Assembly (NCBI GenBank): GCA_964481035.1
Contig: CAYZSE010000004.1
Coordinates: forward strand, 1-51,297
DNA length: 51,297 nt
Direction of reading: 5' to 3'
From: JAAAPF01 sp964481035
GTDB taxonomy: Bacteria; Pseudomonadota; Alphaproteobacteria; Geminicoccales; Geminicoccaceae
Both the position numbers and the translations under genes were made by a program. This document shows positions 25,330 through 33,765 of the stretch, piece after piece; the first letter of the stretch is position 1, and each line of letters starts with the position of its first letter. Below the pieces are notes generated by a model that was not told the origin of the DNA, ran no database searches, and was given only the letters and a program-made list of their open reading frames with translations.

Positions 25330-26367
25330 GAGGTCGATCTCGGGCGCCATCGGCCGCTCGGTCTCGATGCCCTTGAGCGCGACGCTCAGCGCCTTCCAGG
25401 GCTTGGCGATGGTGTCGTTGACCGCCGTCGGCTCGAAGCCGCAATGCACCATGCAGTCGGCGCACTTCTCATAGGCCCCGGTGCCGTAGCTGTCCCAGTC
25501 GGTCGTCTCCATGAGCTCTTGAAAGCTCGCCGCGTAGCCTTCGCCGAGGAGGTAGCAGGGGCGCTGCCAGCCGAAGATGTTGCGCGTAGGATTGCCCCAT
25601 GGCGTGCAGCGATAGTTCTGGTTGCCGGCGAGGAAGTCGAGATAGAGCTGCGACTGGTTGAATACCCAGCCGCGACCCTTGCCGCGGCGAAAGATGTCGC
25701 GAAAGAGGGTCTTGGTCTGCTGGCGGTTCAAGAAGTGCTGCTGGTCCGGCGCCCGCTCGTAGGCGTAGCCGGGCGAGACGGTGATGCCCTCGGCGCCGAG
25801 GCGCATCGCGTAGTCGAAGAACTCGGCGACGCGCCCGGGCACGGCGTTGTTGAAGAGCGTGCAGTTGATGGTGACCCGAAAGCCCCGCGCCGTCGCGGCC
25901 TCGACCGCGGCGATCGCCCGCTCGAAGACGCCGTCCTGGCAGACCGAGCGATCGTGCTCCTCCTCGAGCCCGTCGAGGTGGATGGAGAAGGTGAGATAGG
26001 GGCTGGGCTCGAACAGCTCCAGCTTCTTCTGCAAGAGCAACGCGTTGGTGCAGAGATAGACGAACTTCTTGCGGGCGACGATGCCTCGCACCACGTCCGC
26101 GATTTGCGGATGGAGCAGCGGCTCGCCGCCGGGGATGGAGACGACCGGCGCGCCGCACTCGTCGACGGCGGCGAGGCAATCCTCGAGGCTGAGATGCCGG
26201 TTCAAGATCGGCTTCGGGTAGTCGATCTTGCCGCAGCCGGCGCAGGCGAGGTTGCAGCGGAAGAGCGGCTCCAGCATCAGCACGAGCGGGTAGCGCTTGC
26301 GGCCGAGCAGCCGCTGCTTGAGGACGTAGCCGCCGACGCGGAGCTTTTGAATGAGGGGGATCGACAC
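25225..26367 (-). CDS. hpnH: Adenosyl-hopene transferase HpnH (radical SAM)
   Basis: A 380-residue radical SAM enzyme that adds an adenosyl group to hopene to give adenosylhopane, the first step of extended hopanoid synthesis. The cluster-binding motif is CNLACAGC (C38, C42, C45). Other features are SIPGGEPLLHP, CTNALLLQKKL, LDGLEEEHD, and the C-terminal cysteine-rich YEKCADCMVHCGFEP. The GTG at 26367 has AAGGA about 9 bases upstream. It runs on the opposite strand to hpnG, and their 3' ends overlap by 105 bases. Confidence 0.95.
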   Translation of the reverse strand: MSIPLIQKLRVGGYVLKQRLLGRKRYPLVLMLEPLFRCNLACAGCGKIDYPKPILNRHLSLEDCLAAVDECGAPVVSIPGGEPLLHPQIADVVRGIVARKKFVYLCTNALLLQKKLELFEPSPYLTFSIHLDGLEEEHDRSVCQDGVFERAIAAVEAATARGFRVTINCTLFNNAVPGRVAEFFDYAMRLGAEGITVSPGYAYERAPDQQHFLNRQQTKTLFRDIFRRGKGRGWVFNQSQLYLDFLAGNQNYRCTPWGNPTRNIFGWQRPCYLLGEGYAASFQELMETTDWDSYGTGAYEKCADCMVHCGFEPTAVNDTIAKPWKALSVALKGIETERPMAPEIDLSGQRPADYVFDRHVREALEKPLPGEDRQPRRRAS

Positions 26368-26447
26368 GACGCTTGTTCCTTCCGGTCTCCGACACGCAAC
26401 AAAGGCGATGGCTCGCGGGAACGCAACCGTCGCGTCGACACGTCCCA

Positions 26448-28973
26448 TCACGAATTTCGGCGCCAGTCCAGCCACGCCGGCAGGGCGATGAGGGTCGCCG
26501 CGAGGTTGGCGAGCATCGCCACGGTCAACAGCAGGCCCATGCTCGCGGTGCCGGCGTGCGGCGAGAGCATCAAGGTGCCGAAGGACGCCAGCGTGGTGAG
26601 CGCGCTCAAGAGGATCGCCCGCGGCGTGCTGGTCGCGCCGATGAGGGCGAGGTCGTGGGTCTCCCGGCGCCGCATGACCACGTGGATGGCGGCATCGACG
26701 CCGAAGCCCAGCAACAACGGCAGGACGATGACGTTGGCGAAGTTGAACGGCAGGTCGAGCAGCGCCATGACCCCGAGCGTCAGGCTGGCGGCGAGCAGGA
26801 CGGCCATGAGCACGGCGACCACGTCGCCGGCCCGGCGCAGGGCGAGTGCCACGAGCAGCCCGACGCCGACGCAGGCGAGCGCCGTCGCCTGGAGCATCGC
26901 CCGCGCCACGAGATCCGCGGCTTTCGTCATCTGGACGACGTTGCCGGCGGCGTCCGGAGCGACGGCGAGGACCGCATCGGCGAACACGCGGCGCTCGGCC
27001 GGATCCTCGACCGGTTCCGCCGGCAGGATCTCCAGCCGTTGCCGTCCGTCGGCGGCGACGTAGCGGTCGCGCAGCGCCGCCGGCAGGTCCTTCGCGTCGA
27101 TCGGCCCGGCGGCGAGCCAGGCGCCCAGCCGGTCCAGCGCCCGCGGCCAGTAGCGGAACCAGGCATCCTGCAAGTCGGCGGCGAAGTCGGGCTGCGCGCG
27201 CACCCGCTCGGCGAGCGCGGCTGCGGCCTCGCGCAGCTCGGGCTCGAGGGCGGCGCCGGCCAGGCGCTCGAGCGCGGCCGCCAGCTCCGCGGCGACCGCC
27301 GGCGGAGCCGGCCGCGGCTCGGGCACGTCGAGAAAGAAACGCGCGTCGTCGAGGAGCGCGAGCTTGGGCTCCTGGTCGTCGGGCACGAAGCGGTCGATCC
27401 CGACGACGCGGCCGACCTCGGGGACGGCCTCGAGGCGCGCCGTCGCGGCACGGGCCGCGGCGGCATCGGCGACGAGCAGCTCGGCGTGGTACGGGCTGAG
27501 GTCGGGCTCGGCCAGCAGCGCGCGAAAGGCCGTCACCGAGGGGGCATCGGCCTGCTTGAGGGCGAGCGGGTCGCCGTCGAAGCGAACATCCGCCGCGAGC
27601 GGTAGGAGGGCGAGGCCGGCGAGCGCCAAGGCGAGCGCCACGGCGCGGGTCAGGCGGCGCGGCGGCGTCGGCAGGCTCGCGGCGACGAGCTCTCGCGGCC
27701 GGGCGAGGAGCAGGAGAAGGTCGGGAAGGAGCATGAGCGACAGCACGAGCGCGATGATCATGCCCGCGGCGGCGATGAAGCCGAGCTGGGCGAGGCCGAC
27801 ATAGCCGGTTGGCGTGAAGCTCAAGAAGGCGAGCGCGGTGGTCGGCGCGCACAACAGGAGCGGCGGCCCGGCGCCCGCGGCGCCGGCGACGATCGCTTCC
27901 GGCCAGGCCCGGGTTCGGGCCAGCTCCTCTCGCGCCCGGAGGGCCACGTGGATCGCGAAGTCGACGCCGAGCCCGACGAACAGCACCGCGAAGGCGATCG
28001 AGATCATGGTGAAGCTGCCGACCGTCGCCATGGCGAAGGCGCCGGTGAGGATCAGCCCGGCGGCGAGGGTGAGGATCACCGCGGCGACGCCGCCTGCGGT
28101 CTGGAGCCCGAACGTCAAGACGAAGGCCACGAGGACGAACGACACCGCACCGGCCAGCGTCGCGCCGCGGCTCGCCGCCTCGAGCTCCTCGGCGGCGAGT
28201 GCCACCTTGCCGGTGAGCGCGACGCCGACGCCGGGATGGGCGCTCTCGGTCTTCGCGGCGAGCTGCCTGACCTCGTCCAGCGCCGTTCCGGCGGGCCGCA
28301 GCCGCGTGAAGTCGAGGACGGGCCGCACGTCCGCGAGCAGAGGTCGCGTAGCGGTCGCCGCATCGGTGAGCTGAAGCCAGGCGATGGGCTCGGCGACGCC
28401 CGCGGCGGCGGCGGCGAGGACCGGCCGGAGCGTCGTCAGCGCCGCGGTGAACGCGGGCGTGCGCTCGTCGCGCTCGAGCCCCTCGGCGAGCAGGTCGACG
28501 AGGGTCTCCGGCCGCGCGTCGGCGGCGAGCCGGGCGAGAAAGGGCTGCGCGCCGGCGAGCCGGTCGAGTCGCGCCTCGAGCTCCTCGGGCTCGCCGTAGA
28601 GCAGGGCGTGGCGGCTGAAAAAGGGCATCGCTGCGGGCGCGAAGACTTCCCGCGCGACGTCGGGACGCTCCTCCAGCCGCGTCATCAGCTCGGCGATGGC
28701 TGCCAGCCGCGCGTCCAGGCTTCCGCCCTGGACGACGACGACGATGCTGTCGTCGCGGCTCGGGAAGGCTTCCTGGATGGCCCGCTGGCGCTCGCGGAAG
28801 GGGGTGTCAGGGGCGATGAGGTCGTCGAGGTTGGTGTCGACGGCGACGTTGTCGACGAGGTAGACGGCGGCCGCGACGACGGCGAGGAGGGTGAGCGCCG
28901 CGATCGCGCGCGGCGCGCGCAGCACGAGCGTGACGAAGCGCGCCAACCAGAGCTGGAGTGAAGACGTGGCCAA
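26448..28973 (-). CDS. hpnN: Hopanoid transporter HpnN (RND superfamily)
   Basis: An 841-residue RND/MMPL-type transporter that moves hopanoids from the inner to the outer membrane in bacteria where it has been studied. It shows the two-fold RND layout: an N-terminal helix (ALTLLAVVAAAVYLV), a periplasmic loop from about residue 45 to 270, a first block of helices with GLGVDFAIHVALR, a second loop to about 690, and a second block with GFGVDAAIHVVMRRRE. The start is uncertain. I use the TTG at 28973 with AGGAA 3 bases upstream; this overlaps the divergent hpnM start by 8 bases. The gene lies 80 bases upstream of hpnH on the same strand. Confidence 0.92.
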   Translation of the reverse strand: MATSSLQLWLARFVTLVLRAPRAIAALTLLAVVAAAVYLVDNVAVDTNLDDLIAPDTPFRERQRAIQEAFPSRDDSIVVVVQGGSLDARLAAIAELMTRLEERPDVAREVFAPAAMPFFSRHALLYGEPEELEARLDRLAGAQPFLARLAADARPETLVDLLAEGLERDERTPAFTAALTTLRPVLAAAAAGVAEPIAWLQLTDAATATRPLLADVRPVLDFTRLRPAGTALDEVRQLAAKTESAHPGVGVALTGKVALAAEELEAASRGATLAGAVSFVLVAFVLTFGLQTAGGVAAVILTLAAGLILTGAFAMATVGSFTMISIAFAVLFVGLGVDFAIHVALRAREELARTRAWPEAIVAGAAGAGPPLLLCAPTTALAFLSFTPTGYVGLAQLGFIAAAGMIIALVLSLMLLPDLLLLLARPRELVAASLPTPPRRLTRAVALALALAGLALLPLAADVRFDGDPLALKQADAPSVTAFRALLAEPDLSPYHAELLVADAAAARAATARLEAVPEVGRVVGIDRFVPDDQEPKLALLDDARFFLDVPEPRPAPPAVAAELAAALERLAGAALEPELREAAAALAERVRAQPDFAADLQDAWFRYWPRALDRLGAWLAAGPIDAKDLPAALRDRYVAADGRQRLEILPAEPVEDPAERRVFADAVLAVAPDAAGNVVQMTKAADLVARAMLQATALACVGVGLLVALALRRAGDVVAVLMAVLLAASLTLGVMALLDLPFNFANVIVLPLLLGFGVDAAIHVVMRRRETHDLALIGATSTPRAILLSALTTLASFGTLMLSPHAGTASMGLLLTVAMLANLAATLIALPAWLDWRRNS

Positions 28974-29610
28974 GGGTTCCTGCGTTCGCCAATCGGCACG
29001 GCCCGGCGCCGCCGGCGGGTTATCCCTGCCGCGGCGGCGGGTTGTCCAGGCCGCGATCGTTCTCATGGCAAGGCCGCTGCGGGCGCAGGAAGAGGTCGCC
29101 GCGCCCGTCGAACGATTGCAGGCGGCGCTCCTGACCGCGCCGCCGGGCGAATCCTTTGCCGAAAGGCGCCGCCGGCTCGAGCCGATCGTCGCCGCAGCGT
29201 TCGACTTTCGGACCATGAGCCGCGTCGCCGTCGGCAGCGCCTGGGCCGGGTTCGACGAGAGCGAGCGCGCGGCGCTCGTCGACGCTTTCGCCGCCTACGC
29301 CGCCGCCAACTACGCCGCTCGCTTCGACGCGCCCGGCCAGCTTCGCTTCGAGCAGGTCGGCACGCGGCCGGGCGAGGGCGCGCGGACCTGGGTCGAGACC
29401 CGGTTGATACGACCGGCCGACGAGCCGGTGCGCTTCGACTACCTCGTGCAGGCGAACGACGACGGGCCCGCGATCGTCAACGTCGTCGTCGACGGCACGC
29501 TCAACGAGCTCGCCCGCCGCCGGGCCGAGTTCCGGGCCCTGCTCGACGCCGGCGGGCTCGACCATCTGCTCGCCACCCTCGCCCGCGAGGCGGACGCGGC
29601 AGATGAATGA
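28966..29610 (+). CDS. hpnM: Hopanoid biosynthesis-associated protein HpnM (MlaC/Ttg2D family)
   Basis: A 214-residue periplasmic lipid-binding protein of the MlaC family, expected to work with HpnN in hopanoid trafficking. The core includes AFDFRTMSRVAVGSAW, the helical FAAYAAANYAARFD, and DYLVQANDDGPAIVNVVVDG. I chose the GTG at 28966, with GGAG 7 bases upstream, because it gives an N-terminal signal-like segment with three arginines (LPRRRVVQAAIVLMARPLRAQ); the ATG at 29066 would remove it. This start overlaps the divergent hpnN start. The last 8 bases overlap the sulfotransferase gene. Confidence 0.85.
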   Translation: MAKGSCVRQSARPGAAGGLSLPRRRVVQAAIVLMARPLRAQEEVAAPVERLQAALLTAPPGESFAERRRRLEPIVAAAFDFRTMSRVAVGSAWAGFDESERAALVDAFAAYAAANYAARFDAPGQLRFEQVGTRPGEGARTWVETRLIRPADEPVRFDYLVQANDDGPAIVNVVVDGTLNELARRRAEFRALLDAGGLDHLLATLAREADAADE

Positions 29611-30679
29611 GGCCGGCTTCAAGCACCCCTTGTGCGGTGCCACCTTGCCGGCGCTCTGGGGCCTCGTGCGGCGGGCGCCGCGCGTGCCCCGGCGGGCTTG
29701 GCCCTGGCTCGCCTACTTTGCCTTGTGCGGGCTCGCCCGCGCCCCGGTGACGCTCGCCGAGACGGCGCTGCTGGCGGCCCGCTCGCGGGCGACGCGCGCG
29801 CCTCTGTTCATCGTCGGCCACTGGCGCAGCGGGACGACGCATCTGGTCAACCTCCTCGCCGCCGCCGGGCGCTTCAACCTGCCCACGCCGGTGTCGGTCG
29901 GCCTGCCGGCCGAGTGGCTGATGCTCGGCCGGCCGCTCGAGCCGTGGCTCGCCCGCCTCATCCCCGAGGGCCGCTGGATCGACGCGGTCAAGGTCGACCG
30001 CGCGGCGCCGCAGGAGGACGAGATCGCCTTGGCCAATCTCGGCGCGCCCTCCTTCTACGAGGCCTATTACCTGCCCGGCGACTTCCGCCGCCGGCTGCGC
30101 GAGCTCTTGTTCCTCGGCGAGGCCGGGCTGCGGGCCTGGCTGGACCGCGCCGAGGCCTACTACGCCCGGCTCGAGCGGACGCGGCCCGACGCCCGGTTGG
30201 TCATCAAGAACCCGGTCTACACCGCGCGTGTCGCCGCGCTCGTCGAGCGCTGGCCCGAGGCGCGCTTCGTCCACTGCGTGCGTGACCCGTACGCGGTGTT
30301 CGGCTCGACCTTGCGCTTTCACCGCGAGCTCGGGGCGGCGCTCGGCCTCGCGCCGTTCGACGAGGCGGAGATCGAAGCCGCGGTCATCGAGACCTACGCG
30401 ACGATGATGGCGCGCTTCGAGGCCGACCGGACGCGCCTCGCGCCGGGCAGGCTCGTCGATGTCCGCTACGAGGAGCTCGCAGCCGACCCGCTCGCCGTCG
30501 TCGAGCGCCTCTACGCCCTGCTCGAGCTCGGCGAGTTCGCGGCCGACCGGCCGGCGATCGCCGCCCATGTCGCCAGCGTCGCGGGCTATCGCGCCGGCCG
30601 CTACCGCCTCGACGAGGCGACCCGCGCTCGCCTCGACGCCGCCTGGCAGCCCTTCATCGCCAAGTGGGCGGTCGGGTGA
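29603..30679 (+). CDS. Sulfotransferase family protein in the hopanoid cluster
   Basis: A 358-residue PAPS-dependent sulfotransferase-fold protein. The 5'-phosphosulfate loop is FIVGHWRSGTTHLVNLL (from about residue 69), and the 3'-phosphate-binding arginine/serine motif appears as HCVRDPYAVFGSTLRF (about 222-237). A hydrophobic patch precedes the loop (AWPWLAYFALCGLA), so membrane association is possible. The start overlaps the end of hpnM by 8 bases (ATGAATGA), and its stop overlaps the GTG of tlyA, so it is co-translated with hpnM. No acceptor is known; a lipid acceptor such as a hopanoid is an inference from context only. Confidence 0.85.
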   Translation: MNEAGFKHPLCGATLPALWGLVRRAPRVPRRAWPWLAYFALCGLARAPVTLAETALLAARSRATRAPLFIVGHWRSGTTHLVNLLAAAGRFNLPTPVSVGLPAEWLMLGRPLEPWLARLIPEGRWIDAVKVDRAAPQEDEIALANLGAPSFYEAYYLPGDFRRRLRELLFLGEAGLRAWLDRAEAYYARLERTRPDARLVIKNPVYTARVAALVERWPEARFVHCVRDPYAVFGSTLRFHRELGAALGLAPFDEAEIEAAVIETYATMMARFEADRTRLAPGRLVDVRYEELAADPLAVVERLYALLELGEFAADRPAIAAHVASVAGYRAGRYRLDEATRARLDAAWQPFIAKWAVG

Positions 30680-31419
30680 GCAAAACGCGGCTCGACCAGC
30701 TCATGGTCGAGCGCGGCTTGGCGCCTTCCCGCAGCCGCGCCCAGGCCATGGTCCTCGCCGGCGAGGTCTTCACCGGCGAGCGCCGGCTGGACAAGCCCGG
30801 CACGCCCGTCGACGCGACGCTCGCCCTCGAGGTGCGCGCGCGGACGGGTGCGTGGGTCTCCCGTGGCGCCCACAAGCTCGTCGCCGGCCTCGCTCATTTC
30901 GGCATCGAGGCGGGCGGGTCGATCGCGCTCGACATCGGCGCGTCGACGGGCGGCTTCACCGACGTGCTGCTCGCTCGTGGGGCTTCGAAGGTCTACGCGG
31001 TGGACGTCGGCTGGGGGCAGCTTCATCAAAGGCTCCGCGTCGACCCGCGCGTGATCGTGCTCGAGCGCACCAATGCGCGCTTCTTGAGCGCCGCCGAGTT
31101 TCCCGATCCGCCCACGCTCCTGGTCTGCGACGCGAGCTTCATCTCGCTCACCCGGGTCCTGCCGGCGGCGCTCCGGCTCGCCGCCCCCGAGGCCCGCCTG
31201 GTCGCTCTGATCAAACCGCAGTTCGAGGTCGGCCGGGGCGAGGTGGGCAAGGGCGGCGTCGTCCGCGATCCGGCCCTGCACGAGGCCGTGTGCGCCCGGA
31301 TCCAAGCTTGGCTCGCCGGGGAGATGGGCTGGGCGGTGCTCGGCACCGTCCCGAGCCCGCTCACCGGGCCCAAGGGCAACCGCGAGTTTCTCATCGCAGC
31401 GCAGCGCCCCGGGGACTGA
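30676..31419 (+). CDS. tlyA: TlyA family rRNA (cytidine-2'-O)-methyltransferase
   Basis: A 247-residue protein with an N-terminal S4 RNA-binding domain (about residues 3-62, TRLDQLMVERGLAPSRSRAQ) and an FtsJ-like SAM methyltransferase domain (ALDIGASTGGFTDVLL near 88-103, then CDASFISL and LIKPQFEVGRGEVGKGGVVRD). Family members 2'-O-methylate cytidines in 16S and 23S rRNA. The GTG start overlaps the sulfotransferase stop. In many relatives tlyA directly follows dxs, so the hopanoid module lies between two ancestral neighbours. It ends three bases before the convergent metC-like gene. Confidence 0.93.
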   Translation: MSKTRLDQLMVERGLAPSRSRAQAMVLAGEVFTGERRLDKPGTPVDATLALEVRARTGAWVSRGAHKLVAGLAHFGIEAGGSIALDIGASTGGFTDVLLARGASKVYAVDVGWGQLHQRLRVDPRVIVLERTNARFLSAAEFPDPPTLLVCDASFISLTRVLPAALRLAAPEARLVALIKPQFEVGRGEVGKGGVVRDPALHEAVCARIQAWLAGEMGWAVLGTVPSPLTGPKGNREFLIAAQRPGD

Positions 31420-31422
31420 GCT

Positions 31423-32577
31423 TCAGGCGCCGGCGCGCAGCCGGGCGAAGCCGGCCTCGAGGTCGGCCTTCAAGTCGCGGGGATCTTCGAGGCCGACATG
31501 AATGCGCAGGGCGGGGCCTGCGGCGTCCCATGGGCTCGCCGTGCGCTTCGGCCATGTCGGGATGAGCAGGCTCTCGTAGCCGCCCCAGCTGTAGCCCATG
31601 CCGAACAGCGCCATGCCGTCGAGCATGGCTTCGAGCGCCGTTTCCGAGCAGGGGTGGAGGGTGAAGCCGAAGAGCCCGGAGCTGCCCTTGAAGTCGCGTG
31701 CGAACACCTCGTGACCGGGGCAGCTGGGCAAGGCGGGGTGCAGCACCGACGCCACCTCGGGCCGCTGCTCGAGCCAAGCGGCGATCTCCAGCGCCGCCGC
31801 CTCGTGCTGCTTGAGCCGCACGCCCATGGTCCGCAGCCCGCGCAAGGCGAGCCAGCAGTCGTCGGGGCCCGCGGGGGCGCCGAGGTCGCGGCTGCCGGCT
31901 TCGATCGCCCGGCCCACTTCGCCCTGCCAGGTGATGAGCCCCAGCATCGCGTCCGAGTGACCGACGACGTACTTGGTGCCGGCGTGGATCGTCACGTCGA
32001 CCCCGTGGTCGTAAGGACGAAAGAACAGCGGCGTCGCCCAGGTGTTGTCCAGGACGGTGACCGCGCCGTGGCGGCGGGCGATCCTGGCGATCGCCGGCAC
32101 GTCCTGCACCTCGAAGGTCTGCGAGCCCGGGCTCTCGAGGAAGACGAGCCGCGTCTTCGGGCGCAACAGCCCTTCGATGTCGGCGCCGATCATCGGCGCG
32201 AAATACGTCGTCTCGACGCCGAAGCGGGCGAGCACGCGGTCGCAATATTGCCGGCTCGGGGCGTAAACGTTGTCGGTGACGAGGATATGGTCGCCGGTCT
32301 CGACCAGGGCCGTGAGGGCGACGGCGATCGCCGCCTTGCCGCTGGCGGCGACAACGCAACCCGCGGCGCCCTCCAGCTCGGCGAAGGCGTCCTGGAGCGC
32401 GAAGGTCGTGGGCGTGCCGGCGCGCCCGTAGCTCAACCGAGACGAGCCGTGGCGCGCCTTCAGCGCCGCGACGGTGGGGAAAAGGACCGTCGAGCCGCGG
32501 TGCACCGCCGGATTGACGAGGTGCGGCTCGTCCGCGTGGCTCCGGCCGCCGGTGACGAGGCGGGTCGCGTCGCGCAT
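31423..32577 (-). CDS. metC: Cystathionine beta-lyase (Cys/Met metabolism PLP enzyme)
   Basis: A 384-residue PLP-dependent lyase that cleaves cystathionine to homocysteine for methionine synthesis. The Schiff-base lysine is K202 in HAGTKYVVGHSDAM. Also visible are PAVHRGSTVLFP, YGRAGTPTTFALQ, the SGKAAIAVAL cofactor loop and VLDNTWATPLFFRP. The C-terminal GYSWGGYESL and SIGLED-like HVGLEDP are typical of MetC rather than of cystathionine gamma-synthase. The ATG at 32577 has AAGGAG upstream. It is often found next to amino-acid ABC genes of the aap type, as here. Confidence 0.9.
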   Translation of the reverse strand: MRDATRLVTGGRSHADEPHLVNPAVHRGSTVLFPTVAALKARHGSSRLSYGRAGTPTTFALQDAFAELEGAAGCVVAASGKAAIAVALTALVETGDHILVTDNVYAPSRQYCDRVLARFGVETTYFAPMIGADIEGLLRPKTRLVFLESPGSQTFEVQDVPAIARIARRHGAVTVLDNTWATPLFFRPYDHGVDVTIHAGTKYVVGHSDAMLGLITWQGEVGRAIEAGSRDLGAPAGPDDCWLALRGLRTMGVRLKQHEAAALEIAAWLEQRPEVASVLHPALPSCPGHEVFARDFKGSSGLFGFTLHPCSETALEAMLDGMALFGMGYSWGGYESLLIPTWPKRTASPWDAAGPALRIHVGLEDPRDLKADLEAGFARLRAGA

Positions 32578-32697
32578 TCATGTCTCCTTGCCCGGTCCGA
32601 GCGAGCTTGCGCGCCGAACAGACGCCGCCTGGACGCTTGCGCATTGTCCCCGGTCTTTGCAAGAGAGCGCATGCCCGCAGGAGGTTGGATCTCGGCA

Positions 32698-33720
32698 ATG
32701 GCGAAATGGTGCGCGGCCACGGCCCTGATCCTCGCGTTCTGCTCGGCGTTCGCGGCCGAAGCCGGCGCTTCCACCTTGGTTGTCGTGCGCGAGCGCGGCA
32801 TGCTCGACTGCGGGGTGAGCGCCGAGCCCGTCCCGGGCTTCGCGGTGCGCGACGCGGACGGGTCATGGCGCGGGTTCGATATCGACTACTGCCGCGCGAT
32901 CGCCACGGCCGTGCTCGCCGACGCGGCCGCGGTGCGCTTCGTGGCGCTCGGGGAAGCGGAGCGGTTCGACGCTTTGCGCGATGGCCGTGCGGACGTCGTG
33001 GCGGGCGCCGCCGGCTGGACGCTCGGGCGTGATCTCGGCACCGGGCTCGACTTCGTCGCCGTCAGCTTCTTCGACGGCCAAGGCTTCATGGTCCCGGCGG
33101 CGGTCGGCGTCCGGAGCGCCTTCGAGCTCGACGGGACACGGGTGTGCGTTCTCCAGGCGACCACGACCGCGCGCAACCTCGCGGCGTTCTTCGCGGCCAA
33201 CAGCATGCAACTCGAGACCGTGGCTTTCTCGAGCAGCGAGCCGATGATGGATGCCTATCTGCGCGGTACGTGCGACGCCGTGACCGGCGATCTTTCCTGG
33301 CTTGCGGCGGAACGAGCGCGCTTCGGTGGCCAGGCCGACCACGTGCTGCTGCCCAATATCGTCGCCAAGGTGCCGCGCGGGCCCGTCGTGCGCGAGGGTG
33401 ATGCCGCGTGGGCCGACGTCGTGCGGTGGACCCACTTCGCGCTCCTGGCCGCCGAGGAGGTTGGCGTAGACGCGGCGGCCGCCAACGCGATCGACCCGAA
33501 CGAGCGGCCCGCGCCGCCGGAGCTGCGCGGCATCGACGCCGCGGTCGGGGAGATCGCTCTGTTACGGCCAGGCTGGGCGCTCGAGGTCATCGGCCAGGTC
33601 GGGAACTACGGCGAGATCTTCGCGCGCCATCTCGGTCCGCGGACGCCGCTGAACCTGGAGCGCGGCATGAACGCGCTGTGGCTGCACGGCGGCCTGCACT
33701 ACGCGATGCCCTTCCGGTGA
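32698..33720 (+). CDS. Amino-acid ABC transporter substrate-binding protein (AapJ-like)
   Basis: A 340-residue periplasmic binding protein of the general L-amino-acid (AapJ/BztA) group. A signal peptide covers about residues 1-25 (MAKWCAATALILAFCSAF). The mature protein has VRERGMLDCGVSAEPVPGF, GFDIDYCRAIATAVL and VCVLQATTTARNLAAFF, the typical order of type 3 binding proteins. I chose the ATG at 32698, preceded by AGGAGGT about 12 bases upstream; the ATG at 32671 would lengthen the signal peptide. The usual permease genes do not follow; the ATPase gene starts 45 bases downstream. Confidence 0.88.
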   Translation: MAKWCAATALILAFCSAFAAEAGASTLVVVRERGMLDCGVSAEPVPGFAVRDADGSWRGFDIDYCRAIATAVLADAAAVRFVALGEAERFDALRDGRADVVAGAAGWTLGRDLGTGLDFVAVSFFDGQGFMVPAAVGVRSAFELDGTRVCVLQATTTARNLAAFFAANSMQLETVAFSSSEPMMDAYLRGTCDAVTGDLSWLAAERARFGGQADHVLLPNIVAKVPRGPVVREGDAAWADVVRWTHFALLAAEEVGVDAAAANAIDPNERPAPPELRGIDAAVGEIALLRPGWALEVIGQVGNYGEIFARHLGPRTPLNLERGMNALWLHGGLHYAMPFR

Positions 33721-33765
33721 GCCGAAGCGACGGGCATTGAGCGGGTGGGCCGGAAAGGAACGGTG

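Noticed and set aside
26373..27605. Plus-strand open frame opposite hpnN
   Set aside because: It is a shadow of the RND transporter. The translation is Arg/Gly/Gln-rich with no domain or credible start site.
25225..27852. Possible HpnN-HpnH fusion suggested by one continuous minus-strand frame
   Set aside because: HpnN ends with its own stop at 26448, and HpnH has a GTG with a good ribosome-binding site at 26367. The upstream part of the continuous frame reads in a different phase from HpnN and is low-complexity.
18477..30679. Hopanoid module as a recent horizontal acquisition
   Set aside because: Base composition and codon use look the same as in the flanking housekeeping genes, and there are no mobility genes or boundary repeats.
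31498..33720. Possible long fusion upstream of the amino-acid binding protein
   Set aside because: The upstream part is antisense to the metC-like gene. The real protein begins with a signal peptide at 32698, after an AGGAGGT site.
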